This document shows positions 1 through 9,176 of a stretch of 29,913 bases of DNA, one piece after another (positions within the stretch are counted from its first letter, which is position 1; each line of letters starts with the position of its first letter). The position numbers and the translations under genes are program-made. The notes beneath the pieces were generated by a model, which worked only from the letters and a program-made list of their open reading frames with translations, was not told the origin of the DNA and ran no database searches. Source of the stretch: Spirochaetales bacterium (GTDB lineage: Bacteria > Spirochaetota > Spirochaetia > JABEVK01); contig JABEVL010000029.1 of the NCBI GenBank assembly GCA_013043995.1, forward strand, positions 1 through 29,913, read 5' to 3'.

Positions 1-2266
1 TCGTTCCGTTGGTGAACTTTTGGCCAACGTGATGAAGACGGCCTTCACCCGGATGGAGCGCATCGCCAAGGAGCGGATGACCCTCAAGGAAATCGAGACC
101 TTGAAGCCTCAGGACCTCGTCTCAATCAAGCCCGTCGTTGCCGCTATCAAAGAATTCTTTGGTTCCAGTCAGCTGTCACAGTTTATGGACCAGGTTAATC
201 CTCTGGCGGAATTGACGCATAAGCGCCGTTTGAACGCCTTGGGACCGGGTGGTCTTTCCAGGGATCGCGCCGGTTTCGAGGTCCGAGACGTTCACTACAC
301 GCACTACGGCCGGATGTGCCCCATTGAAACTCCTGAAGGGCCGAACATCGGTCTGATTGTTTCTTTGGCCAGCTACACCCGAGTCAACGACTACGGCTTC
401 CTTGAAACACCCTACCGCAAGGTTGAAAACGGCAAGGCTTCAAAAAAGATCGAATACCTTTCAGCGATTGACGAAGAAAAGTATTACATCGCCCAGGCTG
501 GAGCCAAAATCAGTGCTGAGGGTGTCTTTTTCGAAGATCAGGTTTCCTGCCGTAAGGCCGGTGACTACACCTCGAAAGAACCTGCGGCCATCCAGTACAT
601 GGACGTTTCCCCAAAACAAATCATTTCTGTTTCTTCCGCGTTGATCCCTTTCTTGGAGCATGACGACGCTAACCGGGCCCTGATGGGTTCGAATATGCAA
701 CGTCAGGCTGTTCCTCTTCTTTTTCCCGATCCTCCGATTGTTGGAACGGGTATGGAGCGCAAGGCCGCTTACGATTCGGGGGTCTTGGTTAAGGCCAAGC
801 GTCCCGGGGTTGTAACCCATGTTTCTTCTACCCATATTCATGTTCAGCCTGACGGGGCCAAAGATCCCTCTGAGCGCGACCTGTACGAGCTGATCAAATA
901 CGCTCGGACGAACCAGGACACCTGCTTCAATCACAGGCCGATTGTTCGGGAAGGTGACATTGTTGCCAAAGGTACTGTTCTGGCTGACGGTCCCGCCACT
1001 TTGGACGGTGAGTTGGCTTTGGGGCGCAATTTGCTTTTGGGCTTTGTTCCTTGGAACGGCTACAATTATGAGGACGCTATTCTGATTTCCGAGCGAGTTG
1101 TCAAGGAAGACGTCTTCACCTCCATCCATATCAAAGAATTTTCTACCGAAATCCGTGAAACGAAACTTGGCCCCGAGCGGATTACCCGCGACGTGCCGAA
1201 TTGTTCCGAAAAGGCTCTCGAAGACCTGGACGAGGAAGGCGTCGTGCGCATCGGCGCCAGGGTGACGGCGGGTTCGATCCTTGTTGGAAAGGTGACTCCC
1301 AAGTCAGAAACAGAGACGACGCCGGAGTATAAACTCCTGAATTCGATCTTTGGTGAAAAAGCCAAGGACGTCAAAGACTCTTCGTTGCGCCTTCCGCACG
1401 GGATCGAGGGGACGATCATCGACATCCAGCGTTTGAAACGTTCCGAGGGTGATGACCTCCCTCCCGGGGTCGACGAAGTTGTGAAAGTTCTTGTGGCCAA
1501 AAAGCGCAAACTCCGGGAAGGTGACAAGATGGCAGGCCGCCACGGTAACAAAGGTGTTGTGGCCCGCATTTTGCCTGTTGAAGACATGCCCTTCCTCGAG
1601 GACGGTACCTCGCTGGATATCTGCTTGAACCCCTTGGGCGTTCCTTCTCGAATGAACTTGGGGCAGATTTTGGAATCCGAGTTGGGTATGGCGGGTTATC
1701 TTTTGGGTGAACACTACTCCACTCCTGTTTTCCAGTCAGCCAGCGCAGAAATGATCGAAGACAAGCTGGAACAGTCGGGTTTTTCCCGCACGTGTAAGGC
1801 CATTCTTCGGGACGGCCGTACGGGCGTTCCCTTTGTGAACCCAGTCATGGTCGGGATTATGTACGTCTTGAAGTTGCACCACCTGGTCGACGACAAGATG
1901 CACGCCCGATCGACAGGACCCTACTCCTTGGTCACACAGCAACCCTTGGGCGGCAAAGCGCAGTTCGGTGGGCAGCGGTTGGGTGAAATGGAAGTCTGGG
2001 CACTTGAGGCTTATGGCGCTGCGAACACTTTGCAGGAGCTCCTGACGATCAAGTCCGACGACATGACCGGACGCGCCAAAATCTACGAGGCGATCGTCAA
2101 GGGCGAAGCCACGAGCGCTGCGGGGATTCCCGAATCGTTCAACGTGCTGGTGCAAGAATTAAGGGGATTAGGCCTGGATATGTCCATTTTTGACGCCAAG
2201 GAGCGCCAAATTCCCCTGACTGAACGGGACGAAGAATTGATAGCCAAACAGGGCAGCGCCTTTTAA
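1..2266 (+). CDS. rpoB: RNA polymerase beta subunit, C-terminal part (5' end outside window)
   Basis: Beta subunit of the core RNA polymerase, which forms one side of the active-site cleft with RpoC. The reading frame is open from base 2, so this is an internal entry into the gene; about 754 C-terminal residues are present, and roughly a third of the protein is missing upstream. The Rif pocket is visible near the start (SSQLSQFMDQ, then THKRR), followed by the conserved ETPEGPNIGLI block. Near the C-terminus are the GDKMAGRHGNKGVV segment and the GGKAQFGGQRLGEMEVWALEAYGAA segment, which binds beta'. In the Rif cluster the residue matching E. coli Ser531 is Asn (codon 233-235), a substitution reported in naturally rifampicin-resistant spirochaetes. 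rpoC follows after 21 bases, as in the usual rpoBC operon. Confidence 0.98.
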   Translation, partial: RSVGELLANVMKTAFTRMERIAKERMTLKEIETLKPQDLVSIKPVVAAIKEFFGSSQLSQFMDQVNPLAELTHKRRLNALGPGGLSRDRAGFEVRDVHYTHYGRMCPIETPEGPNIGLIVSLASYTRVNDYGFLETPYRKVENGKASKKIEYLSAIDEEKYYIAQAGAKISAEGVFFEDQVSCRKAGDYTSKEPAAIQYMDVSPKQIISVSSALIPFLEHDDANRALMGSNMQRQAVPLLFPDPPIVGTGMERKAAYDSGVLVKAKRPGVVTHVSSTHIHVQPDGAKDPSERDLYELIKYARTNQDTCFNHRPIVREGDIVAKGTVLADGPATLDGELALGRNLLLGFVPWNGYNYEDAILISERVVKEDVFTSIHIKEFSTEIRETKLGPERITRDVPNCSEKALEDLDEEGVVRIGARVTAGSILVGKVTPKSETETTPEYKLLNSIFGEKAKDVKDSSLRLPHGIEGTIIDIQRLKRSEGDDLPPGVDEVVKVLVAKKRKLREGDKMAGRHGNKGVVARILPVEDMPFLEDGTSLDICLNPLGVPSRMNLGQILESELGMAGYLLGEHYSTPVFQSASAEMIEDKLEQSGFSRTCKAILRDGRTGVPFVNPVMVGIMYVLKLHHLVDDKMHARSTGPYSLVTQQPLGGKAQFGGQRLGEMEVWALEAYGAANTLQELLTIKSDDMTGRAKIYEAIVKGEATSAAGIPESFNVLVQELRGLGLDMSIFDAKERQIPLTERDEELIAKQGSAF

Positions 2267-2287
2267 TCGGATCGACGGGAGCACCTC

Positions 2288-5200
2288 ATGAGAGATATTC
2301 AAGAATTTGACAGCATTTTGATCAAGCTGGCCTCGCCGGAACAGATCCGGGCGTGGTCGTACGGCGAAGTCAAGAAACCAGAAACCATTAACTACAGAAC
2401 CCTCAGACCCGAAAAAGACGGTCTGTTCTGTGAGAGAATCTTTGGTACGACGAAAGAGTGGGAGTGTTACTGCGGAAAGTTCAAGTCCATCCGCTATAAG
2501 GGCGTCATTTGCGACAGGTGCGGCGTTGAGGTCACGCACTTTAAGGTCCGCCGCGAAAGAATGGGGCACATTGAGCTCGCCAGTCCCGTTTCTCATATTT
2601 GGTATTACCGCTCTGTGCCCAGCCGCATGGGCTTGCTTCTCGATCTTCCCATTGCAGCGTTGCGCTCCATTCTCTACTACGAAAAATACATCGTTACTGA
2701 CGCCGGTGATACGGACCTGAAACGTGGGCAGTTGTTGACAGAAGAAGAGTACATGGAAGCCCAGGACAGGTACGGGATGACCTTCAGCGCCGGAATTGGT
2801 GCCGAAGCAATTCGTACGATGCTAGATACGCTCAATTTGGATCAGATGTCGGCAACCTTGCGTCAAAAGATGGTCGAGAAGGGCAACAAGGTTGACAAGC
2901 GTCTTTTGAAGCGGATCGAAATCGTCGAGAATTTCCGCGACTCCGGCAACAAGCCGAGCTGGATGATCATGGATGTTATTCCGGTGATACCGCCGGAACT
3001 GCGCCCCATGGTTCAGCTCGATGGAGGCCGTTTTGCCACTTCCGACCTGAACGACCTCTACCGGCGTGTGATCAACAGAAATAACCGGTTGAAACGACTC
3101 ATCGCCCTCAACGCTCCTGACATCATCATCCGGAACGAAAAAAGGATGCTGCAGGAAGCTGTGGACGCTTTGTTTGACAACAGTAAAAAGAAAAAAGTTG
3201 TCAAAGGGGCTTCGAACCGTCCGCTTAAGTCACTCTCTGACCTTCTGAAGGGCAAGCAAGGTCGTTTCCGCCAAAACTTGCTGGGAAAGCGCGTCGATTA
3301 CTCGGGACGTTCTGTCATCGTCGTCGGCCCCGAACTGAAACTCCATCAGTGCGGTCTGCCGGCCAAGATGGCCCTCGAACTTTTCAAGCCCTTCATCATG
3401 AAAAAGCTTGTCGAAAAAGACGTTGTTTACAACATCAAAAAGGCCAAGACCCTCGTCGAACAAGAAACGGAAGAAGTCTGGGCGATTCTGGACGACGTCG
3501 TGAAAGAACACCCCATCCTTTTGAATCGTGCGCCGACTTTGCACCGTTTGGGAATTCAAGCTTTCGAGCCTGTTCTTGTCGAAGGTAAGGCGATTGAGCT
3601 CCACCCCCTGGTTTGCCACGCTTACAACGCCGACTTTGACGGCGACCAGATGGCCGTTCACGTTCCTTTGACCCAGGCTGCGCAGATTGAGTGCTGGACT
3701 TTGATGCTGGCTCCCAACAACCTCTTGAACCCTGCCAACGGAACCCCCATCGTCTTCCCCTCGCAGGACATGGTTTTGGGGATCAACTACTTGACTCGTG
3801 CCATGCCCAAGGCCCAGGGTTCGGGACGTCTTTACTCAAGTCTTGAAGAAGTTCAGATGGCCGTTGAGGCTGGAGCATTGCACTATCAAGCCCCGATCCG
3901 CTGCCGCCACCGAAAAATGGGCGACGCCTACTTCGAGACAACTGCGGGTCGGCTGATTCTCAATGATGAGCTGCCCGAGGAAATTGAGTTTGTCAATGAA
4001 GCTATGGGTGACAAGCAGATTAAAGCCTTCATCGCCCGTGTCTACGCCAAGCATGGTCCCTACTTGACCGTCCGCATGCTCGACATCATCAAAAACATGG
4101 GATTCCGGTATGCGACGATCTTTGGGGCGTCCATCGGTCTTGCCGACGTTGTGATTCCCAAGGAAAAGTCCACCCTGATCAAGGGCGCTAACGACGAAGT
4201 GGCTAAAATTCAGCGCCAGTACCTCGACGGTGTTATCACGGGCGAGGAACGCTACAACAAGGTCGTTGACACCTGGTCCAAGACCAACGACGAGCTGACC
4301 GACATCATGATGAAGACCCTCAAACAAGACAAGGACGGTTTCAACTCGATTTACATGATGGCCGACTCGGGAGCGCGAGGTTCCAAGAACCAAATTCGTC
4401 AGTTGGCAGGTATGCGCGGTTTGATGGCGAAGCCCTCAGGCGATATCATTGAACTCCCCATCCGTTCGAACTTTAAAGAAGGTCTCTCGGTTATCGAATT
4501 TTTTATCTCGACGAACGGTGCTCGAAAAGGTCTGGCGGACACGGCTCTTAAAACAGCCGACGCCGGCTACCTGACTAGAAGGCTGGTCGACATCGCGCAG
4601 GACGTCGTGGTGAACGACGAGGACTGCGGTACGATCAACGGTATCGACGTTTCGGCCATCAAGGATGGTGAGGAGGTTCGTGAATCTCTCTCCGAGCGCA
4701 TTTCGGGCCGATTTACCCTGGAGCGCGTCAAGCATCCCATCACCGGTGAAATTATCGTCGACGTCAACGAAGAGATATCGAACGAAAAAGCTCTGGCGAT
4801 TGAAGAATTGGGCATTGAAACTGTCCGGGTTCGTTCTGTCCTGACCTGTGAAGCCAAGCATGGGGTCTGTCAAAGATGCTACGGCCGAAATTTGGCAACC
4901 AACAGGACTGTCAATATCGGCGAAGCTGTCGGTATTATCGCGGCGCAGTCCATCGGCCAGCCTGGTACTCAGCTCACGATGCGAACCTTCCATATCGGCG
5001 GTGTTGCAACAAAGGGTGCCGAAGAAAACAAAACGGTCCTCAAGTACCCCGTCATCGTCAAAGAGGTCCGAGGAAGCTCGGTGCCGCAGCAAGACGGAAA
5101 CCTTCTTTTCACGCGTAAAGGAAGCCTGACCGTGGCGAAAATTTTCGACACGATTGAGGTGGGTGCCGGCGATAAACTCGTTGTCCAGGAAGGACAAAAG

Positions 5201-6550
5201 GTGATCGACGGTTTGCCTCTGATCGAACGAAAGGGTCAAACTGTCACCTCAAAACATATTGCCTTTGTCTACATCAAGGACAAACGCCTTTTCCTGGTCT
5301 CACAGGAGATGAAGGTCGAGATTCGAAACGGCTCGACGCTTTTTGTCAAAGCAGGCGACGTCGTTGCCGCGAATGAAACACTTGCGACTTTTGACCAGTT
5401 TGCCGAGCCGATCATCGCTGAAGCAACCGGGATTGTCAAATTTAAGGATATCATCCTCGGAACGACACTGCGCGAAGAAGTAAACCCCGACACGGGAAAC
5501 ATCGAAAAGAAAATTACGGACTACGCCCTGGAAGAACTCGATCCTGCTATTTTCATTCTGGATGAGAATAATCTTGATAAGGTTTTGGCGTCCTACGTTC
5601 TTCCTGGCGGAGCCTACCTTTCGATTGAAGAGGGGACCAAGGTCCGCAGCGGCGCCGTGCTGGCCAAGTTGCTCAAAGAATCAGGCAAAACCCAGGATAT
5701 TACGGGTGGTTTGCCCCGAGTTCAGGAGCTTTTTGAGGCGCGCCGGCCCAAAAGCGGTGCTGTGCTTTCCAAAATTAGCGGTATTGCACGTCTGAAGCCG
5801 ATATCAAAAGGGAAGCGAATTATTGAGATCGAAGATCCTTACGGTGGCATTCATTTGCACAAGGTTCCCGTCGGAAAGCTTCTTCTCGTCCGCGACGGTG
5901 ACCCTGTAGAAGCCGGCGAACCCTTGTGTGACGGTACGGTTGACCCCCACGATGTGCTGGAAGTTTCGGGGGAAAACGCCTTGCAGGCGTTCTTAGTCAA
6001 CGAAGTTCAAGGAATTTACCGCCTTCAGGGTGTCAAAATCGACGACAAACACATCGGAATCATCATTCGTCAGATGATGCGTAAGGTCGAAATCATGGAA
6101 GTCGGCGACACCAAGTTTATTTTTGGTCAGTCGGTGGATAAGTACAACTTCCACAGGGAAAATGAACGGATCGTTCGCGAAGGTGGTCAGGCCGCCGTGG
6201 CTCGGCCTCTGCTTTTGGGGATCACCCGCGCTTCCCTCAACATCGAGTCGTTTATTTCTGCAGCTTCTTTCCAGGAGACGACAAAGGTGCTCACAAATGC
6301 GGCCATCGCCGGAAAAATTGATGAGCTCCGCGGCTTGAAGGAAAATGTCATCATCGGGCACCTGATACCTGCCGGTACTGGGATGAAGAAATATAAAAAT
6401 CTCAGGTTGTTCGATCAAAACCGGGAAGACTTGGACGCTCACATCGCTGAAATTCTTGAAACCCGCCGACGCGACAAAGAACAGGCGGCCCTCGAAGAAA
6501 ATCGTAAAGCGATGGCGATGATGGAAGAGGAGTCTGACGACGAAGAATGA
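2288..6550 (+). CDS. rpoC: RNA polymerase beta' subunit
   Basis: Beta' subunit (1420 residues, a normal length), which supplies the catalytic magnesium site of RNA polymerase. The N-terminal zinc site is intact with Cys60, Cys62, Cys75 and Cys78. The catalytic loop NADFDGD lies at residues 447-453, so Asp449, Asp451 and Asp453 hold the Mg2+. The second zinc site is formed by the Cys in DEDCGT and the three in CEAKHGVCQRC. The bridge helix/trigger loop region reads GIIAAQSIGQPGTQLTMRTF. The C-terminus ends in a short acidic tail (EEESDDEE). The ATG start is preceded by GGGAG at a suitable distance. It is co-oriented with rpoB and almost certainly co-transcribed. Confidence 0.99.
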   Translation: MRDIQEFDSILIKLASPEQIRAWSYGEVKKPETINYRTLRPEKDGLFCERIFGTTKEWECYCGKFKSIRYKGVICDRCGVEVTHFKVRRERMGHIELASPVSHIWYYRSVPSRMGLLLDLPIAALRSILYYEKYIVTDAGDTDLKRGQLLTEEEYMEAQDRYGMTFSAGIGAEAIRTMLDTLNLDQMSATLRQKMVEKGNKVDKRLLKRIEIVENFRDSGNKPSWMIMDVIPVIPPELRPMVQLDGGRFATSDLNDLYRRVINRNNRLKRLIALNAPDIIIRNEKRMLQEAVDALFDNSKKKKVVKGASNRPLKSLSDLLKGKQGRFRQNLLGKRVDYSGRSVIVVGPELKLHQCGLPAKMALELFKPFIMKKLVEKDVVYNIKKAKTLVEQETEEVWAILDDVVKEHPILLNRAPTLHRLGIQAFEPVLVEGKAIELHPLVCHAYNADFDGDQMAVHVPLTQAAQIECWTLMLAPNNLLNPANGTPIVFPSQDMVLGINYLTRAMPKAQGSGRLYSSLEEVQMAVEAGALHYQAPIRCRHRKMGDAYFETTAGRLILNDELPEEIEFVNEAMGDKQIKAFIARVYAKHGPYLTVRMLDIIKNMGFRYATIFGASIGLADVVIPKEKSTLIKGANDEVAKIQRQYLDGVITGEERYNKVVDTWSKTNDELTDIMMKTLKQDKDGFNSIYMMADSGARGSKNQIRQLAGMRGLMAKPSGDIIELPIRSNFKEGLSVIEFFISTNGARKGLADTALKTADAGYLTRRLVDIAQDVVVNDEDCGTINGIDVSAIKDGEEVRESLSERISGRFTLERVKHPITGEIIVDVNEEISNEKALAIEELGIETVRVRSVLTCEAKHGVCQRCYGRNLATNRTVNIGEAVGIIAAQSIGQPGTQLTMRTFHIGGVATKGAEENKTVLKYPVIVKEVRGSSVPQQDGNLLFTRKGSLTVAKIFDTIEVGAGDKLVVQEGQKVIDGLPLIERKGQTVTSKHIAFVYIKDKRLFLVSQEMKVEIRNGSTLFVKAGDVVAANETLATFDQFAEPIIAEATGIVKFKDIILGTTLREEVNPDTGNIEKKITDYALEELDPAIFILDENNLDKVLASYVLPGGAYLSIEEGTKVRSGAVLAKLLKESGKTQDITGGLPRVQELFEARRPKSGAVLSKISGIARLKPISKGKRIIEIEDPYGGIHLHKVPVGKLLLVRDGDPVEAGEPLCDGTVDPHDVLEVSGENALQAFLVNEVQGIYRLQGVKIDDKHIGIIIRQMMRKVEIMEVGDTKFIFGQSVDKYNFHRENERIVREGGQAAVARPLLLGITRASLNIESFISAASFQETTKVLTNAAIAGKIDELRGLKENVIIGHLIPAGTGMKKYKNLRLFDQNREDLDAHIAEILETRRRDKEQAALEENRKAMAMMEEESDDEE

Positions 6551-6701
6551 AAGGGGGGCGGGGCAGGTCTCTTGCCCTGCCTGCCTGATCTGTGCTACTG
6601 TAACCTGATTTTCTGGGGCCCGACATGCTGACCTTTTGTTAAAAGGACGGGTACCCGGGATGGAATGTGGTTGCCATTGGCAACCTGTCATGGAGAGCTT
6701 C
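6551..6701 (+). promoter_or_regulatory. rpoC-rpsL leader with hairpin and palindrome
   Basis: This non-coding gap holds three structures. At 6669-6685 is a perfect 7-bp hairpin, GGTTGCC-ATT-GGCAACC, ending six bases before the GGAGAG ribosome binding site of rpsL. At 6648-6657 is the perfect palindrome CGGGTACCCG. Near 6561-6582 is a GC-rich GGCAGG/CCTGCC inverted repeat. None is followed by a T-run, so a terminator is not supported. A weak promoter-like pair (TTGCCC and TACTGT) can be seen near 6572-6602, but I do not rely on it. A translational control hairpin for the rpsL-rpsG pair is an inference from position. Confidence 0.45.
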
Positions 6702-7076
6702 ATGCCTACCATTAACCAGTTGGTGCGCTCTGGTCGAGACAAGGTTCTTTCAAAAACCAAGTCTCCTGCTTTGCAATCCTGTCCTCAAAAACGTGGTGTT
6801 TGTACTCGTGTAATGACGGTTACACCCAAAAAACCGAACTCAGCTCTGAGAAAAGTTGCCCGTGTTCGCCTTTCCAACGGAATTGAAGTGACGGCTTACA
6901 TTCCTGGCATTGGGCACAACCTTCAGGAACACTCTGTTGTCGTGATTCGCGGCGGTAGGGTTAAGGACCTTCCGGGTGTTCGTTACCACATCATCCGTGG
7001 AGCCAAAGACGCTCTGGGTGTTGCTAAGCGGATGAGAAGTCGCTCAAAATACGGCGCAAAACGGCCAAAGGCGTAA
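6702..7076 (+). CDS. rpsL: 30S ribosomal protein S12
   Basis: S12 sits at the decoding centre of the small subunit and affects translational accuracy. The 124-residue product begins MPTINQLVRSGR and matches the family along its whole length. The streptomycin-related lysines are wild type: Lys43 in TPKKPNSALRKV and Lys88 in GGRVKDLPGVRY. Asp89, the target of RimO methylthiolation in E. coli, is present. An in-frame TTG upstream at 6636 would add 22 unrelated residues and was rejected, because ATG 6702 has the ribosome binding site GGAGAG and gives the standard N-terminus. rpsG follows after 13 bases. Confidence 0.98.
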   Translation: MPTINQLVRSGRDKVLSKTKSPALQSCPQKRGVCTRVMTVTPKKPNSALRKVARVRLSNGIEVTAYIPGIGHNLQEHSVVVIRGGRVKDLPGVRYHIIRGAKDALGVAKRMRSRSKYGAKRPKA

Positions 7077-7089
7077 GGGGGATTTTTAA

Positions 7090-7560
7090 ATGCCGAGAAA
7101 AAGCTATGACGCAAACCGTCCTCTCTCTCCGGACCCCTTGCATAACTCCATTGTCGTGGCGAAATTTGTCCGCCGCATGATGCAGCACGGCCAGCTGATG
7201 ACCTCTCAAAAGATCCTTGAGGGTGCTTTTGGGATTCTGAAAGAAAAATCAGGCCGTGAACCTTTGGAAGTTTTTCTGAAGGCTCTTGATAACGTCAAGC
7301 CTGTTGTTGAGGTTAAGTCCCGCCGAGTTGGTGGGTCAACCTACCAAGTGCCTGTTGAAATTCGAGACTCTCGCCGCGAAGCCCTTTCGCACCGCTGGAT
7401 CATTCTTGCGAGCAGAGGACGGAGTGGAAAGTCGATGGCAGAGAAACTGGCTGCCGAGCTTTTTGATGCTTTTAATAACACAGGGACAGCCTTTAAGAAA
7501 AAAGAGGATACTCATCGCATGGCTGAGGCCAATAAAGCCTTCAGTCATTACAAGTGGTAG
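7090..7560 (+). CDS. rpsG: 30S ribosomal protein S7
   Basis: S7 nucleates assembly of the 16S rRNA 3' domain and forms part of the E-site exit channel. The 156 residues match the family's usual length, with the N-terminal MPRKSYDANRPLSPDP, the KFVRRMMQHG helix and the VGGSTYQVPVEI hairpin all visible. The start is preceded by AAGGGGGAT. It is the last gene of the rpoB-rpoC-rpsL-rpsG block. In many bacteria fusA follows directly, but here a 371-base non-coding stretch and tuf follow. In E. coli S7 represses the str operon by binding between rpsL and rpsG; the 13-base spacer here leaves no room for that structure. Confidence 0.98.
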   Translation: MPRKSYDANRPLSPDPLHNSIVVAKFVRRMMQHGQLMTSQKILEGAFGILKEKSGREPLEVFLKALDNVKPVVEVKSRRVGGSTYQVPVEIRDSRREALSHRWIILASRGRSGKSMAEKLAAELFDAFNNTGTAFKKKEDTHRMAEANKAFSHYKW

Positions 7561-7577
7561 ATTCTCTGATTTGATAG

Positions 7578-7606
7578 TTGACAGAAGTTTTGCAATCTGT
7601 TAGCTT
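7578..7606 (+). promoter_or_regulatory. Sigma70-type promoter for tuf
   Basis: A consensus -35 box TTGACA (7578-7583) is separated by exactly 17 bases from TAGCTT (7601-7606), which matches four of six positions of TATAAT. Transcription would begin near 7613, about 320 bases before the tuf start codon. It begins 18 bases after the rpsG stop codon, so tuf and the following superoperon can be transcribed independently of rpoBC. A second, weaker pair (TTGACC at 7619-7624 and TAAAAT at 7640-7645, spacing 15) lies just downstream. Confidence 0.65.
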
Positions 7607-7612
7607 GTCCAA

Positions 7613-7931
7613 GAGTTTTTGACCCTTCGGGGCAAGTGCTAAAATAGGCTTAAGCCTCCTTTGGCACCTCTGCCGGAAGGTAGCGTTCTTTGGTGGTGTT
7701 TGAAAGAAAAGGCAAACTGCTGATTTTGTCAGTAAGTGCGTTTCTTGGATAAACCCAAGTCATTTTGACTGTTGTACTTACGACCGTCCGATGTCTAACC
7801 TCTTTGCGCACCTCTGGCAGAAAACGATAAAGATCATTTAAGATCTTTGCACCATTTTTTAATTAGAATGGTTTAAGTTTGAAACCTAATAGGTTGCTGT
7901 ACTTATTGAAAAATAAGCCAAGGAGGAAGGG
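7613..7931 (+). promoter_or_regulatory. Long structured 5' leader of tuf
   Basis: This is the only stretch over 300 bases in the window without a gene. No convincing coding frame, tRNA, RNase P RNA, tmRNA or SRP RNA signature was seen. It contains a 12-base palindrome AGGCTTAAGCCT (7646-7657), a GGCA-CCTC-TGCC hairpin (7662-7673), an AAAGATC/GATCTTT inverted repeat (7829-7848) with a TTTTTT run at 7855, and a GGTTT/AAACC hairpin at 7870-7886. A CTTATT-GAAA-AATAAG hairpin (7902-7917) lies just before the AAGGAGG ribosome binding site. GCACCTCTG occurs twice (7663-7671 and 7808-7816). A regulatory leader is inferred. Confidence 0.45.
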
Positions 7932-9119
7932 ATGGCTAAGGAAAACTTCGTTCGTTCGAAGCCCCATATCAACGTTGGAACTATTGGTCACGTCGACCAT
8001 GGTAAAACGACCTTAACTGCTGCACTCACGTCTTACTGTGCTAAGAAGCATGGTGGAAAAGAAATGAAATACGAGGATATCGATAACGCTCCTGAAGAAA
8101 AAGAGCGCGGTATCACGATTAATACGCGGCACGTTGAGTACGAATCTAATGCTCGTCACTACGCCCACGTCGACTGTCCCGGACACGCTGACTATGTTAA
8201 AAACATGATCACGGGTGCTGCACAGATGGATGGTGCTATTCTTTTGGTTGCGGCCGACTCGGGTCCGGAGCCGCAAACGCGCGAACATATTCTTTTGGCT
8301 AAACAGGTCGGGGTTCCTAATATGGTCGTCTTCATGAACAAGATGGACCTTGCTGACCCTGAATTGGTTGAACTTGTTGAAATGGAAGTTCGAGATCTTT
8401 TGACTCTTTACGGGTTTAATGGTGAAAAAACTCCTTTTATCAAAGGTTCGGCTTTCAAGGCCATGTCTAATCCCAACGATCCTGAGGCGACAAAGTGTCT
8501 TGATGAGCTCCTTGAAACCATGGATAAGTACTTTATCATTCCTGAACGTCCTCTGGATAAACCTTTCCTGATGCCGATTGAAGACGTTTTTTCGATTTCT
8601 GGTCGCGGTACCGTTGTTACGGGCCGTGTCGAACAGGGTAAGGTTAAAATTGGTGATACTTGTGAAATTGTTGGAATTAAACCGACTCTTTCAACGGTTA
8701 TTACTGGCGTTGAAATGTTCAATAAAAATCTGGATGCGGGTCAGGCTGGCGATAATATCGGTGCTTTGTTGCGCGGTATTGAAAAGAACCAGGTGGAACG
8801 TGGTCAGGTTTTGGCAGCTCCTAAGTCTATTACGCCTCACACGAAATTTAAAGCGACAATTTACTGCTTGAGCAAGGAAGAGGGTGGCCGTCATAATCCG
8901 TTCTTCACTGGCTATCGCCCCCAGTTCTACTTCCGAACGACGGACGTAACGGGTTCGGTAACCCTTCCTGCTGATAAGCAAATGGTTATGCCTGGCGATA
9001 ACACGGAACTAACTGTCGAATTGATCCATCCTATTGCTATGGATAAAGGACTTCGCTTTGCCATCCGTGAAGGTGGACGCACTGTTGCTTCCGGCCAAGT
9101 TATTGAAGTTATTCAGTAA
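7932..9119 (+). CDS. tuf: Translation elongation factor Tu
   Basis: EF-Tu is the GTPase that delivers aminoacyl-tRNA to the ribosomal A site. The 395 residues match the usual length. The GTP-binding motifs are intact: the P-loop GHVDHGKT, DCPGHADYV, the NKMD base-recognition motif and GSAFKA. Domains 2 and 3 follow, with GRGTVVTGRVEQG and a normal C-terminus ending GQVIEVIQ. The stretch SYCAKKHGGKEMKYEDID resembles treponemal EF-Tu more than proteobacterial EF-Tu. The ribosome binding site AAGGAGG is very strong. It has its own upstream promoter, and an intrinsic terminator follows 12 bases after its stop, so part of the transcripts probably end after tuf. Confidence 0.98.
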   Translation: MAKENFVRSKPHINVGTIGHVDHGKTTLTAALTSYCAKKHGGKEMKYEDIDNAPEEKERGITINTRHVEYESNARHYAHVDCPGHADYVKNMITGAAQMDGAILLVAADSGPEPQTREHILLAKQVGVPNMVVFMNKMDLADPELVELVEMEVRDLLTLYGFNGEKTPFIKGSAFKAMSNPNDPEATKCLDELLETMDKYFIIPERPLDKPFLMPIEDVFSISGRGTVVTGRVEQGKVKIGDTCEIVGIKPTLSTVITGVEMFNKNLDAGQAGDNIGALLRGIEKNQVERGQVLAAPKSITPHTKFKATIYCLSKEEGGRHNPFFTGYRPQFYFRTTDVTGSVTLPADKQMVMPGDNTELTVELIHPIAMDKGLRFAIREGGRTVASGQVIEVIQ

Positions 9120-9131
9120 AAGAATGAGTAA

Positions 9132-9165
9132 AAGTTCCGTTCTTAGGAGCGGAACTTCTTTTTTT
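9132..9165 (+). terminator. Intrinsic terminator / attenuator between tuf and rpsJ
   Basis: An 11-bp stem (9132-9142 with 9147-9157, one T-G wobble) closes the four-base loop TTAG and is followed by C and seven T. It is a textbook Rho-independent terminator. The rpsJ ribosome binding site GGGAG begins right after the T-run and the rpsJ ATG is 12 bases away, so no promoter fits between. The S10 superoperon must therefore depend on read-through here or on a promoter inside tuf. Confidence 0.85.
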
Positions 9166-9176
9166 GGGAGATAGGG

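Noticed and set aside
461..1129. Long - strand frames within rpoB and rpoC
   Set aside because: They are shadows of strongly conserved + strand genes, lack ribosome binding sites and resemble nothing known.
7861..7890. tRNA-like T-arm in the tuf leader (GGTTT-7 bases-AAACC)
   Set aside because: The loop lacks TTCRA and no acceptor, D or anticodon arm can be drawn around it.
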